This document shows positions 19,484 to 28,734 of a DNA stretch of 50,364 bases, piece by piece. The position numbers were made by a program, and so were the translations under genes. Source of the DNA: an uncultured Clostridium sp. (lineage in GTDB: Bacteria > Bacillota > Clostridia > TANB77 > CAG-508). Under the pieces are notes generated by a model. It was not told where the DNA came from, made no database searches, and worked only from the letters and a program-made list of their open reading frames with translations. Numbering within the stretch: the stretch's first letter is position 1; each line of letters opens with the position of its first letter. The stretch spans positions 1 to 50,364 of the forward strand of contig CANSOY010000006.1 in the NCBI GenBank assembly GCA_947648765.1. The letters run 5' to 3'.

Positions 19484-20836
19484 TTATTGTTTGTCCGACA
19501 CCAATAACTTTTTCACACTTTCCACAATCAATTTTGTGTTTGAATTATCTTTCATTTCTTTTTCAATTTTATTGCAAGCGTGCATAACAGTTGTATGATC
19601 TCTTTTCCCAAACTCTTTTCCAATCTGCGGTAAAGACATTTGTGCTACATTTCGGCAAAGATACATCGCAATTTGTCTTGGAAAAGCAATATCATTTGAA
19701 CGTTTGGAACTGCGTAAATCTTTAATCGAAATATTAAAATATTTGGCAACCGTGTCTTGGATAAAATCAGATGAAATGACTTTATCTTTTTGGGAAACAA
19801 TGTTATTGATTGCACGTTCTGCCATTTCCATCGTAATTGGCGTATTGATTAAAGAAGATTCTGCAATGAGTTTCATAAGTGCCCCTTCTAATTCACGAAT
19901 GTTGGAATCAATACGGTTTGCAATGTTGGATAGAATTTCATCATCGACTAATACATTTTCTAATTGTGCTTTTTTACGCAAAATCGCTAAACGTGTTTCA
20001 TAGTCTGGGCTAGAGATATCTGCAATTAAACCCCATTCAAAGCGAGATTTTAGACGGTCTTCTAATAATTGCATATCTTTTGGAGGGCGATCACTGGATA
20101 GAATAATTTGCTTTCCGTTTTCGTGTAAGGTATTAAAGGTGTGGAAAAATTCTTCCTGAATTCTCTCCTTCCCAGCAATAAATTGAATATCATCAATCAA
20201 AAGGACATCAATGTTACGATAAAGATTACGGAATTGATCCGTTTTGTTATCTTTAATGGCATTGATGAGTTGATTTGTAAATTTTTCAGAAGTTACATAT
20301 AAAATGTTACTATTTCTGTTTTTTCTTAAGATTTCATTTCCAATCGCATGCAAAAGGTGCGTTTTGCCAAGTCCAGAACCACCATAAATAAAAAGTGGGT
20401 TATAAGAAGTGGCAGGAGCATCCGCAACTGCAAGGGCTGCAGCGTGTGCAAAACGATTGTTGTTTCCTACGACAAAGGTATCAAAAGTATACTCTTGCTT
20501 AAAAATGGAATTCACATATCCTGTATTGGCGTCTAAATCGACTGGCTGAGATACAGGAGCCTGAGAAGAAATTTCGGTTTTTCCAGACTCTTTTACAATA
20601 ATCGATAAAGTGCAATCACGATTGGTAATAAACTTAAACGTATTTTGCAATAAATCGTGGTATCTGGAATCAACCGCATCTCTTTGAAAAGTTGAAGTGG
20701 CAACCAAGACAATGTGGTCGTTGGTTACACTGTCAATTTCCAAATTTTTAATCCAAGTTTCGTATGAAATTTTTGTCGTTTCGTCTTTTAAAAGATCTTT
20801 GGCTTTTGTTAAAAGTTCGTCCAGTTCTTTTGACAT
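19484..20836 (-). CDS. dnaA: Chromosomal replication initiator DnaA
   Basis: 450 residues. Domain I is at 1-80, a short linker follows, then the AAA+ domain III with FIYGGSGLGKTHLLHAIG (about residue 150) and LLIDDIQFIAG, and domain IV with the DNA-binding signature GKRDHTTVMHACNKIE (about 415). ATG 20836 follows GGAAGGA; the TTG at 20854 lies before this site. DnaA opens the origin and probably regulates its own gene through boxes at 20907-20949. Confidence 0.97.
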   Translation of the reverse strand: MSKELDELLTKAKDLLKDETTKISYETWIKNLEIDSVTNDHIVLVATSTFQRDAVDSRYHDLLQNTFKFITNRDCTLSIIVKESGKTEISSQAPVSQPVDLDANTGYVNSIFKQEYTFDTFVVGNNNRFAHAAALAVADAPATSYNPLFIYGGSGLGKTHLLHAIGNEILRKNRNSNILYVTSEKFTNQLINAIKDNKTDQFRNLYRNIDVLLIDDIQFIAGKERIQEEFFHTFNTLHENGKQIILSSDRPPKDMQLLEDRLKSRFEWGLIADISSPDYETRLAILRKKAQLENVLVDDEILSNIANRIDSNIRELEGALMKLIAESSLINTPITMEMAERAINNIVSQKDKVISSDFIQDTVAKYFNISIKDLRSSKRSNDIAFPRQIAMYLCRNVAQMSLPQIGKEFGKRDHTTVMHACNKIEKEMKDNSNTKLIVESVKKLLVSDKQ

Positions 20837-21080
20837 TTTTTTCAGTCCTTCCAAATTTTCATATCAAACCTTTTGGGAAAATTGCAAGAAAAAGTCCTAA
20901 AACAAGTTATCCACACCCCCTACTTCGTTAGTTATCCACATGTGGATAACTGCTAGAAGAGTGATGTATCAATGCTTTGTCGCTATAAAAGTTAATTTCC
21001 CCTATTTAAGCCTTATAATATCAAAGTAAAGGTAGAATAGTCAATAAAAAAAGAGAAAAAAGCAAAAATACTTTTAATTC
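20837..21080. other. oriC: dnaA-rpmH intergenic DnaA-box cluster and AT-rich stretch (origin region, part 2)
   Basis: Perfect DnaA boxes are TTATCCACA at 20907-20915 and 20932-20940, and TGTGGATAA at 20941-20949. The last two meet head to head as an 18-bp palindrome. They are followed by A/T-rich sequence (about 20985-21080) that could be the unwinding element. Genes diverge here: leftward dnaA group, rightward rpmH group. Confidence 0.85.
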
Positions 21081-21091
21081 CTAGAAATACC

Positions 21092-21121
21092 TTGACAAAA
21101 TTAACACTTTTACGATATAAT
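21092..21121 (+). promoter_or_regulatory. rpmH-rnpA promoter
   Basis: TTGACA (21092-21097) and TATAAT (21116-21121), 18-base spacer, giving a leader of about 65 bases before rpmH. Confidence 0.8.
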
Positions 21122-21192
21122 CGAAAGGCTTAGAAAAAATATATCCGTCTTACGGCTGTATATAAAACACAAAATCAGGGAGGTGCAAGGAA

Positions 21193-21327
21193 ATGAAAAG
21201 AACATTCCAACCAAAAAAGAGACAAGAACAAAAAGAACATGGCTTTATGAAGAGAATGAAAACAAAATCTGGAAGAAATGTATTAAAAGCAAGAAGAGCA
21301 AAAGGAAGAAAAAAATTAAGTGCTTAA
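21193..21327 (+). CDS. rpmH: 50S ribosomal protein L34
   Basis: 44 residues, [18 protein letters not shown] then [17 protein letters not shown] and KKLSA, the full L34 pattern. It has a ribosome binding site (GGGAGGTGCAAGG) and is the first gene of the rightward origin operon. It was easy to miss, because a longer open frame overlaps it in another phase. Confidence 0.97.
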   Translation: MKRTFQPKKRQEQKEHGFMKRMKTKSGRNVLKARRAKGRKKLSA

Positions 21328-21398
21328 GCAAAACCAAGAGGCCGCCAAGATTGTGGTCTTTTTGCATTTGTTTAAGAGAAAATAATCGGGTACGAATT

Positions 21399-21746
21399 AT
21401 GAAAAAAATAGATACCTTGAAGAAAAATTATGAATTTAAGAATGTCCTACAAAAAGGCGAATTTTATGCGGGAAAGCAAATTTTATGCTATTGTTCCAAA
21501 AATAAAAAAAAGAAAAATTTTCTTGGAATTGCAGTTAATACCAAAATCGGAAAGGCAGTTACGAGAAATCGCCTAAAAAGGTTAATTCGAGAAAATTATC
21601 GTTTGCAAAAAGAAAAATTAGTAAGTGGAAATAATCTTGTTTTTATTTGGAATAAAAAAGTACCAGCAGATCAAGCAAAGTTCTATATCATACAAGAGGA
21701 TATGGAAAAGATTTTTCGCAAAGCCAAGATTTTGAAAGAAGAATAA
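21399..21746 (+). CDS. rnpA: Ribonuclease P protein component
   Basis: 115 residues beginning MKKIDTLKKNYEFKNVLQKG. The RNR motif region reads KAVTRNRLKRLIRENYR (about 55-72), as in all RnpA proteins. It binds the catalytic RNase P RNA and helps remove 5' leaders from tRNA precursors. The in-frame extension upstream to 21183 overlaps rpmH and is not part of it. Confidence 0.95.
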   Translation: MKKIDTLKKNYEFKNVLQKGEFYAGKQILCYCSKNKKKKNFLGIAVNTKIGKAVTRNRLKRLIRENYRLQKEKLVSGNNLVFIWNKKVPADQAKFYIIQEDMEKIFRKAKILKEE

Positions 21747-21747
21747 C

Positions 21748-21967
21748 ATGAAAAAAATAAGTTTATATTTTTTGAAACTTTATCAAAAGTATATTTCTCC
21801 ACTTTTTTCGGCTTCTCGGATATCATTGCAAGTTTTATCCAAGTTGTAGTGAATATGCAAGACAAGCCTTTGAGAAATATGGCTTTTGGAAAGGGTGTTT
21901 TTATAGTTTAAGAAGAATTTTGAAGTGTCATCCTTTTGCAAAAGGAGGCTATGACCCTTTGAAATAG
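21748..21967 (+). CDS. yidD: Membrane protein insertion efficiency factor YidD, made by a +1 frameshift at CGG
   Basis: ATG 21748 follows rnpA by one base. Frame 0 gives [20 protein letters not shown] up to TCT CGG at 21817-21819 (codon 24); it would then end within about 12 codons. The +1 frame from GGA (21818-21820) gives [18 protein letters not shown] and [16 protein letters not shown], ending at TAG 21965-21967. Joined length is about 73, normal for YidD, with both conserved cysteines of CxFxPxCS and the CHPxxxGGxDP tail. The Gly from GGA lines up with the family's G-x-H-C. YidD is encoded between rnpA and yidC in most bacteria. Confidence 0.85.
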
Positions 21968-21980
21968 ATGGAGAGAAAGA

Positions 21981-22863
21981 ATGGGTTTTATTGCAGATCT
22001 TTTTGGATATTTGTTAAATGCGTTGTATACGTTATTTAACAATTATCGGATGGGCAATGATTGCGTTTACAGTCATTCTCAGAATTATTTTATTACCAAT
22101 CTCGTTAAAACAGCAAAAATCATTACGAACCAACTCAAAAATGCAAGAAGAAATGAAACAATTACAGTTTCGTTATAAAAATAATCCAGAACAGTTAAAT
22201 CAAGAAATGATGGCGATGTACAAACGTTACGGAACCAGTCCATTTTCCGGCTGTTTAAGTGGAATTCTGCAAATTCTAATTGTAATATCTGTCTTTATTT
22301 TAGTAAGTCAACCACTAACGCATATGAAGAAATTAACTGAAAAATATGACGAAAATGCAGAAGACGAGAGCATCCGAAACAAAACGGTAATCGAGTATTA
22401 TGCAGATAAAATACAAGAAGAAAATGAGGGAAGAGCCTCTTATCGTGAAATTGGAATTATTAACAAATATGGAGCAGAGGACGAAAGAGTTAATCTAAAT
22501 ATGGATTTCTTTGGTCTTGATTTAGGAAAAGTTCCAACCCAAAATCTAGGGGACTGGACTGTATACATTATTCCAGTGCTTTACGTGATTTCATCGGTTA
22601 TTTCTATTCGTATGACCAACAATATTACGAAAAAGAAGAAAAATGAAGAAGGTATCGTTCCGGCTAAGACAGAGGAAGAATTAGCCATGGAGCAAATGAA
22701 TAAAAATATGAGTTACATGATGCCGATTATGTCGATATCGATTGCCTTTATTGCACCACTTGGACTTGCTTTATATTGGCTTGTCGGAAATCTTGTTATG
22801 ATAGCAGAACGAATTTTAATCAATATATATTTCCAACATAAGGAGGAAAAAGAGGATGCCTAA
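21981..22863 (+). CDS. yidC: Membrane protein insertase YidC/OxaA, made by a +1 frameshift at CGG
   Basis: Frame 0 begins MGFIADLFGYLLNALYTLF to TAT CGG at 22047-22049 (codon 23). The +1 frame from GGA (22048-22050) gives GWAMIAFTVILRIILLPISL with the conserved hydrophilic-groove Arg, and then the rest of YidC to TAA. The joined N-terminal helix reads NNYGWAMIAF, matching the family's NYGxAI. Total is about 293 residues with five hydrophobic segments and an unusual charged insert at about 115-180. YidC inserts proteins into the membrane and is generally essential, so the shift must be efficient or the sequence wrong. The stop overlaps jag. Confidence 0.88.
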
Positions 22864-23569
22864 AGAACTTATTTTTGAAGGAAAAACGACAACCGAAGCC
22901 ATTGATAAAGGCTTAAAAGAGTTAAAAGTTTCAAAAGATAAAGTTGAAATTACGGTATTAGAACAAGAAGAAAAAAGAAGTTTCTTCAGTATTTTGGCAC
23001 CAAGAGTTGTGAAGGTAAAAATGGTATTAAAAGAAGAAAAAACAAACCATACTAGCCCGAAAAAAAGAGAAGAAAAAAGAAATCAACCAGAAAAAATAGA
23101 AGTTAGTAAAGAAGAGTTAGAACAATCCAAAACGGCAGTGGAAACTTTTTTGAATGAATTTGTAGCCAGTCTAAAAGAAAAGCAAATTCAACCTTCCGTA
23201 AGGATTGAAGGTTCTATCCTTCAAGTAAATTTAGAGGGAGAAAATGCTTCTGAATTTATTGGATACCGTGGAGAAGTCTTAAATGCACTTCAAACATTAT
23301 TATCCACCATCGCAAATAAAAACCATAAAGCAAAGGTAAAAGTAGTGGTAGATATTGCGGGATATAAGCAAAGAAGAGAAAAAACATTAGAAGAATTAGC
23401 CGTGAAAGTAGCAAAATCTGTTGTTAGAACTGGAAAATCCATTACATTAGAACCAATGACAGCATATGAAAGAAAGATTATCCACAGCAAACTACAAGAA
23501 AATAATCGTGTGGAAACACACAGCGTAGGCGAAGAACCACGCAGAAGAATTGTAATTGAAAAGAGATAA
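22856..23569 (+). CDS. jag: Jag/KhpB RNA-binding protein
   Basis: 237 residues. Jag-N domain (1-50, FEGKTTTEAIDKGLKELKV), charged linker, KH domain (about 120-190, FIGYRGEVLNALQTLLS), and R3H domain (about 190-237, TAYERKIIHSKL to GEEPRRRIVIE). It partners KhpA to bind RNA and affects cell elongation. It starts inside the last codons of yidC (ATG overlapping the GCC TAA end), so translation is coupled. Confidence 0.93.
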   Translation: MPKELIFEGKTTTEAIDKGLKELKVSKDKVEITVLEQEEKRSFFSILAPRVVKVKMVLKEEKTNHTSPKKREEKRNQPEKIEVSKEELEQSKTAVETFLNEFVASLKEKQIQPSVRIEGSILQVNLEGENASEFIGYRGEVLNALQTLLSTIANKNHKAKVKVVVDIAGYKQRREKTLEELAVKVAKSVVRTGKSITLEPMTAYERKIIHSKLQENNRVETHSVGEEPRRRIVIEKR

Positions 23570-23578
23570 AAAATCGGA

Positions 23579-23641
23579 AGTCAAAGTGAAGATTTTTGTG
23601 TTTGGGATACCCAAAAACGAATTCTAACTTTGACTTTTTTT
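23579..23641 (+). terminator. Stem-loop terminator after jag
   Basis: AAGTCAAAG pairs with CTTTGACTT across about 45 bases, followed by a T run; a second small hairpin (TTTGGG with CCCAAA) lies in the loop. Probably partial, since mnmE follows directly. Confidence 0.6.
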
Positions 23642-23664
23642 CTGCAAAAAAGGAGGAAAAAAGA

Positions 23665-25041
23665 ATGGAAACAATTGCAGCAATCTCTACGGCAATGGGA
23701 GAAGGCGGAATTGGAATTGTGCGTATGAGTGGACCACAATGTTTTGCGATTTTAGAAAAAATATTTGTGCCAAAACAAGCACAATCCATCGAAGATATTG
23801 CAGGCTATACCATGAAATATGGGAAAATTGTGCATCCTGGAACAACGAAAGTGATTGACGAAGTGTTAGTTTCCTATTTTAAGAGCCCAAAAAGTTACAC
23901 CACAGAAGATATGTGCGAGATTAACAGTCACGGCGGAATTATGGTGCTAAAGATGGTATTAGAAGCATGTTTGCAAGCAGGAGCAAGCCTTGCGGAACCA
24001 GGAGAATTTACGAAAAGAGCCTTCCTTAATGGTCGAATGGATTTATCCCAAGCCGAGTCGATTATTGACCTAATTCAAGCCAAAAGCGAAAAAGAAGCAC
24101 AAGCGTCTACCCAACAATTAGAAGGACAACTTTCCCAGAAAATCAGGGGAATTCAGGGTATTTTATTAGATTTAATGGCAGATATTGAGGCTTCGATTGA
24201 TTATCCAGAATATGATATCGAAGAGGTAACAAACCCAGAAATGGCAAGGAAATTAGAGGATGTTTCACAATCACTAAATCAATTAGAAAAGAGTTTTGAA
24301 ACCGGAAAAATCCTAAAAGAAGGCATAAAAACAGTTATTGTAGGGAGACCAAATGCCGGAAAATCTTCGCTATTAAATGCCATTTTACACGAGGAAAGAG
24401 CCATTGTTAGCGATATTGCAGGAACAACGAGAGATACCATTGAAGAAATGATTACTATTCGTGGAATTCCGCTCAAATTGATTGATACTGCTGGTATCCG
24501 AAAAACAGAGGATGAAATTGAGAAAATTGGGGTAGAAAGAGCCCTTAAACTCATGAAAGAAGCCGAATTGGTTATTCATATTATGGACGGAACTGAAGCA
24601 TTAACAGCGGAAGATAGCACCATTTTAAGCCAAATACAGGACAAAAATGCGATTATTCTTCTGAATAAAATGGACCAAGGAGATATTGGTTTAGAAAATG
24701 AAGCGTTATTGCAGAAAACTAAGAAAAAAATCATTAAAATCTCTGCGAAATTAGGAGATGGGATGGAAGAAATGTACCAAGAAATCACGAAAATGTTTCA
24801 ATTGGAACAGTTACAATCGGATTCGGAAGTGATTATTACAAATATTCGACACAAAAATCTAATCCATCGAGCAGAGGAAGCAAGTGAAAAAGCAAAACGT
24901 GCCATTTGGGAAAACATGCCAGTGGATTTAATAGCAGTGGAAATCAAAGAAATTTTAGAGGCATTAGGAGAGATTACTGGAGATCAAGTTTCAGATGATA
25001 TTATTAACGAGATCTTCCATAAGTTTTGTCTTGGAAAATGA
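23665..25041 (+). CDS. mnmE: tRNA modification GTPase MnmE
   Basis: 458 residues. N-terminal folate-binding domain (1-120), helical domain, and an inserted G domain: GRPNAGKSSLLNAIL (about 225), SDIAGTTRDTIEE, LIDTAGIRKT and LLNKMD. The C-terminal CLGK is the family's catalytic tail. With MnmG it adds (carboxymethyl)aminomethyl groups to U34 of several tRNAs. ATG 23665 follows AGGAGGAAAAAAG; the upstream extension to 23596 lies in the terminator. Confidence 0.96.
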   Translation: METIAAISTAMGEGGIGIVRMSGPQCFAILEKIFVPKQAQSIEDIAGYTMKYGKIVHPGTTKVIDEVLVSYFKSPKSYTTEDMCEINSHGGIMVLKMVLEACLQAGASLAEPGEFTKRAFLNGRMDLSQAESIIDLIQAKSEKEAQASTQQLEGQLSQKIRGIQGILLDLMADIEASIDYPEYDIEEVTNPEMARKLEDVSQSLNQLEKSFETGKILKEGIKTVIVGRPNAGKSSLLNAILHEERAIVSDIAGTTRDTIEEMITIRGIPLKLIDTAGIRKTEDEIEKIGVERALKLMKEAELVIHIMDGTEALTAEDSTILSQIQDKNAIILLNKMDQGDIGLENEALLQKTKKKIIKISAKLGDGMEEMYQEITKMFQLEQLQSDSEVIITNIRHKNLIHRAEEASEKAKRAIWENMPVDLIAVEIKEILEALGEITGDQVSDDIINEIFHKFCLGK

Positions 25042-25247
25042 CGCACGAGAATTAAAAATAAGACGCTTTTAGAATAAAAACGAGTAATTCTATGACTAAC
25101 CATCAAAAGCTGCTTAAAATGGATTTTGAAAAGAAAGAGAAAAAGTAAAATTCGACACGCGAAAAATGTCGAAAGGTGCAGAGTGAAGCCTACGAGAAGA
25201 CAAACAAAAGTTCTTGTTTCACAAAAAACGAGAAAAAGGAGTAAGAA
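25042..25247 (+). other. mnmE-mnmG spacer
   Basis: About 205 A-rich bases with no open frame of note, and a purine-rich ribosome binding site at its end. I see no clear terminator or riboswitch. Confidence 0.4.
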
Positions 25248-27131
25248 ATGAGTTATCAAGCAGGAAAATATGATATAGCAGTAATCGGAGCAGGACATGC
25301 TGGTTGCGAAGCAGCACTTGCTGCGGCAAGAATGGGAATGAAGACTTTATTGTTTTCCATTAGCTTAGAAGCAGTTGCGAATATGCCATGCAATCCACAC
25401 ATTGGAGGAAGTTCCAAAGGACATTTAGTCAAAGAGATTGATTGCCTTGGTGGAGAGATGGGAAAAAATATCGACAAAACCTATACCCAAATGCGTATGT
25501 TAAATACCTCCAAAGGACCAGCGGTTTATTCGCTTCGAGCACAAGCAGATCGTAAAAGATATCAATTGGGAAAGAAACACAAACTGGTAAAGCAAGAAAA
25601 TCTAATCATCAAACAAGCAGAAATCGTAGATATTGGGTTATAGCATGGAAAAGTAATATGGATTGAAACCAATATCGGTGCAATCTACCAAGTCGATGCC
25701 ATTATTTTAGCGACTGGTACGTATTTGAAAGGAAAAATCTACATTGGAGAGGTATCGTATGAAAGTGGACCAGATGGCGTATTTCCAGCGGTTCGCCTGT
25801 CCGATACACTCCGAAAAATTGGGATTAACTTAATCCGCTTTAAGACGGGAACACCAGCTAGAATCAACAAAAAGTCGGTAGACTTTTCTAAAATGGAAGT
25901 GCAAGAGGGAGACTCGGAAATTGAAATGTTTTCCTTTGAAAATGAAAGACGAAAAGATCCAAACCAATTACCTTGCTATTTAACTTATACGACCGAAAAG
26001 ACCCACGAAATTATTCGTGCAAATTTACACCGCTCACCACTTTTTTCAGGCGAGATTACAGGTACAGGACCTCGTTATTGTCCATCGATTGAGGACAAAG
26101 TAGTACGTTTCAAAGATAAAGAAAGACATCAAGTGTTTATTGAACCAATCGGAAGAGATACGGACGAGTTATATGTACAAGGCATGAGTTCGTCGCTTCC
26201 AGAAGATGTGCAAATTGCTATGTATCGCACACTTCCAGGACTTGAAAATGTGGAGTTTACGCGACCAGCTTATGCCATCGAATATGATTGTATTGACCCT
26301 TCGGAATTAAAATTAACCTTGGAATACAAGACGATTGATGGGATGTTCTTTGCCGGCCAAATCAATGGAACTTCTGGCTATGAAGAAGCAGCAGCACAAG
26401 GGATTATTGCAGGTATCAATGCAGCCTGCAAATTAAAAGGAATGGAACCAGTTATTTTAGACCGTACACAAGCATATATTGGGGTTTTAATCGACGATAT
26501 TGTCATCAAAGGAACCAATGAACCATACCGTATGATGACTTCGAGAGCCGAATATCGTCTTTTGCTAAGACAAGATAATGCGGATTTAAGACTCCTAGAG
26601 ATTGGACATCGTGTTGGACTGATTTCGGAGGAAAGATACCAAGCATTTTTACACAAAAAGGCACAAATTGAAGCAGAAGTGGAACGCTTGCACCAGACCG
26701 TTGTAAGACCAACCAAGGAAGTAAACGAGTTTTTACACCAGAAAGGAACATCAGAATTAACAACTGGCAGTAAGATGGATGAACTATTAAAAAGAACCGA
26801 AATCCGTTACCAAGACTTAGCCCAAATTGATGAGCAAATGCCAGAATTTCCAATCGAAGTAGCAGAAGAAGTAGAAATCCAAGTGAAATATGAGGGATAT
26901 ATCAAATTACAAGAAAGTCAAGTAGAAAAATTTAAGAAATTAGAGCAAAAGAAATTGCCACAAGACATTGATTATGAACAAATCAAAGGCTTGCGCTTAG
27001 AAGCCAGACAGAAACTCAACAAAATCAAGCCAGAGTCAGTCGGACAGGCTTCTCGTATTTCTGGTGTATCACCAGCCGATATTTCCGTCTTACTCATTTT
27101 CTTAGAACAAAATAAGAGAGGAGAAAAATAA
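25248..27131 (+). CDS. mnmG: tRNA uridine-5-carboxymethylaminomethyl modification protein MnmG with in-frame TAG at codon 132
   Basis: The frame runs from ATG 25248 to TAA 27131 (627 sense positions), the usual MnmG length. FAD-binding [17 protein letters not shown] is at residues 11-27, then [17 protein letters not shown]. At 25641-25643 there is TAG in [18 protein letters not shown]; homologues usually have Glu or a similar residue there. Sequence continues in the same frame with [42 protein letters not shown] and the C-terminal helical domain. Both parts are well conserved, so the gene looks maintained rather than decayed. It overlaps rsmG (TAATG). Confidence 0.85.
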
Positions 27132-27850
27132 TGGACGAAACTAAATTTTGCCAAGAACTGCAAGAAAAAACAAGTCAAATGGGGCTTACCTTAACACAGA
27201 AGCAGTTACAACAATTTTATGGCTATCTAAACCTGTTAATCGAATGGAACCAGAAAATGAATTTAACGGCAATTACAGAGCCAGAAGAGGTTATGGTAAA
27301 GCACTTTATCGACTCGCTTACCATTTGCTCCTATTTAGAAAATGGAAAGAAAGTAATCGATGTTGGAACTGGAGCGGGCTTTCCAGGAATACCATATGCC
27401 ATTTTCGACCCGACCGCAGAGGTATTATTAGCTGACTCACTTCAAAAAAGAACGATTTTCTTAGCCGAAGTGAAAAAAGAATTAGGACTAGAAAATGTAC
27501 ACATTGTTCATGGAAGAGCAGAAGATTTAGGAAAAGACGCAAACTATCGTGAACAGTATGACTTTGCTGTGTCCAGAGCAGTTGCACCATTGCCAATTTT
27601 ATTAGAATATTTAATTCCGTTTGTAAAAGTAAATGGATTTTGTGTTTGTATGAAAGGAAGTAATGGAAAAGCCGAATTAGAACAGAGTAAAAACGCGCTA
27701 ACGGTTCTGGGAGGCAAGGTAGAAGAAGAAAAAGAATTCGTTTTACTTGGAACGGATATGGGACGTACCATCTTCAAAATCCGAAAAGAAAAGCCAACCC
27801 CAAAAGATTACCCAAGAAAAGCGGGAGTTCCTACAAAACAGCCACTCTAA
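27131..27850 (+). CDS. rsmG: 16S rRNA (guanine527-N7)-methyltransferase
   Basis: 239 residues. Class I methyltransferase with SAM-binding VIDVGTGAGFPGIPYAI (about 68-84) and the preceding MNLTAITEPEEVMVKHFIDS, typical of RsmG/GidB. It methylates G527 of 16S rRNA. Its start overlaps the mnmG stop, the usual gidA-gidB order. Confidence 0.95.
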   Translation: MDETKFCQELQEKTSQMGLTLTQKQLQQFYGYLNLLIEWNQKMNLTAITEPEEVMVKHFIDSLTICSYLENGKKVIDVGTGAGFPGIPYAIFDPTAEVLLADSLQKRTIFLAEVKKELGLENVHIVHGRAEDLGKDANYREQYDFAVSRAVAPLPILLEYLIPFVKVNGFCVCMKGSNGKAELEQSKNALTVLGGKVEEEKEFVLLGTDMGRTIFKIRKEKPTPKDYPRKAGVPTKQPL

Positions 27851-27886
27851 AATTTGAAAAAAAGAGGAAAATATTGCAAATTTCCA

Positions 27887-27915
27887 TTGACATATTAAGA
27901 ATATTTTTATATGAT
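27887..27915 (+). promoter_or_regulatory. parA-parB promoter
   Basis: TTGACA (27887-27892), 17-base spacer, TATGAT (27910-27915). Confidence 0.75.
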
Positions 27916-27952
27916 TAGTATGTCAATTTTTTTATGTTTGGAGGTCGAAATT

Positions 27953-28717
27953 TTGGGAAGAATCATATCCATTGCAAACCAAAAAGGCGGTGTTGGAAAA
28001 ACCACGACAACCGTGAATTTAAGCGCTATTCTAGCACAAAAAGGAAAAAAAGTTTTGATGATTGATATGGATCCGCAAGGCAACGCAACCAGTGGCTTTG
28101 GGATTGATAAGAATGCCAAAACTTCGGTTTATGACTTAATTATCAATGATGTAGAAGCAGAAGAAACTATGCAACCATCTTCTCTCAAAAATTTAATGGT
28201 ATGTCCTTCTAACATAAACCTTGCAGGAGCTGAGGTTGAACTTGTTCCAATGATGTCAAGAGAACAACGTTTAAAGGAAAAATTAGACAAAATTAAGGAC
28301 CAATTCGATTATATCTTAATCGATTGCCCACCTTCTTTAGGACTTACCACACTAAACGCTTTTACCGCGTCAGATAGTGTACTGATACCAGTACAATGCG
28401 AGTATTTTGCATTAGAGGGATTAGGACAACTCCTCAATACCATCAATTTAGTCAAAAAACATTTGAATAAGACATTTGAAATTGAGGGAGCCCTTTTAAC
28501 CATGTATGATGCAAGGACAAACTTATCCAATCAAGTGGTAAAAGAGATTAAAAACTACTTTGGAGATAAGGTGTATAAGACCGTTATACCAAGGAATGTC
28601 AAATTAAGTGAGGCACCAAGTTATGGCGTGCCAATCACACTCTACGACCCGAAATCTAAGGGCGCCAAGAGTTATGACAAATTTGCAAAAGAATTTTTGA
28701 AAAATAATGAGGATTAG
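27953..28717 (+). CDS. parA: Chromosome-partitioning ATPase ParA/Soj
   Basis: 254 residues. Deviant Walker A KGGVGKTTTTVNLSA (about residues 10-24), MIDMDPQGNATSGFG, and ILIDCPPSLGLTTLNAF. The start is TTG 27953 with GGAGGT seven bases upstream; an in-frame ATG at 27911 lies inside the promoter. It acts with ParB in origin segregation and in Bacillus modulates DnaA. TAG stop. Confidence 0.94.
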   Translation: MGRIISIANQKGGVGKTTTTVNLSAILAQKGKKVLMIDMDPQGNATSGFGIDKNAKTSVYDLIINDVEAEETMQPSSLKNLMVCPSNINLAGAEVELVPMMSREQRLKEKLDKIKDQFDYILIDCPPSLGLTTLNAFTASDSVLIPVQCEYFALEGLGQLLNTINLVKKHLNKTFEIEGALLTMYDARTNLSNQVVKEIKNYFGDKVYKTVIPRNVKLSEAPSYGVPITLYDPKSKGAKSYDKFAKEFLKNNED

Positions 28718-28734
28718 AGAAGGGAAGGATTGCT

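Noticed and set aside
21183-21398. N-terminal extension of rnpA over rpmH
   Set aside because: It is a shadow of rpmH in another frame; rnpA begins at 21399 as in other RnpA proteins.
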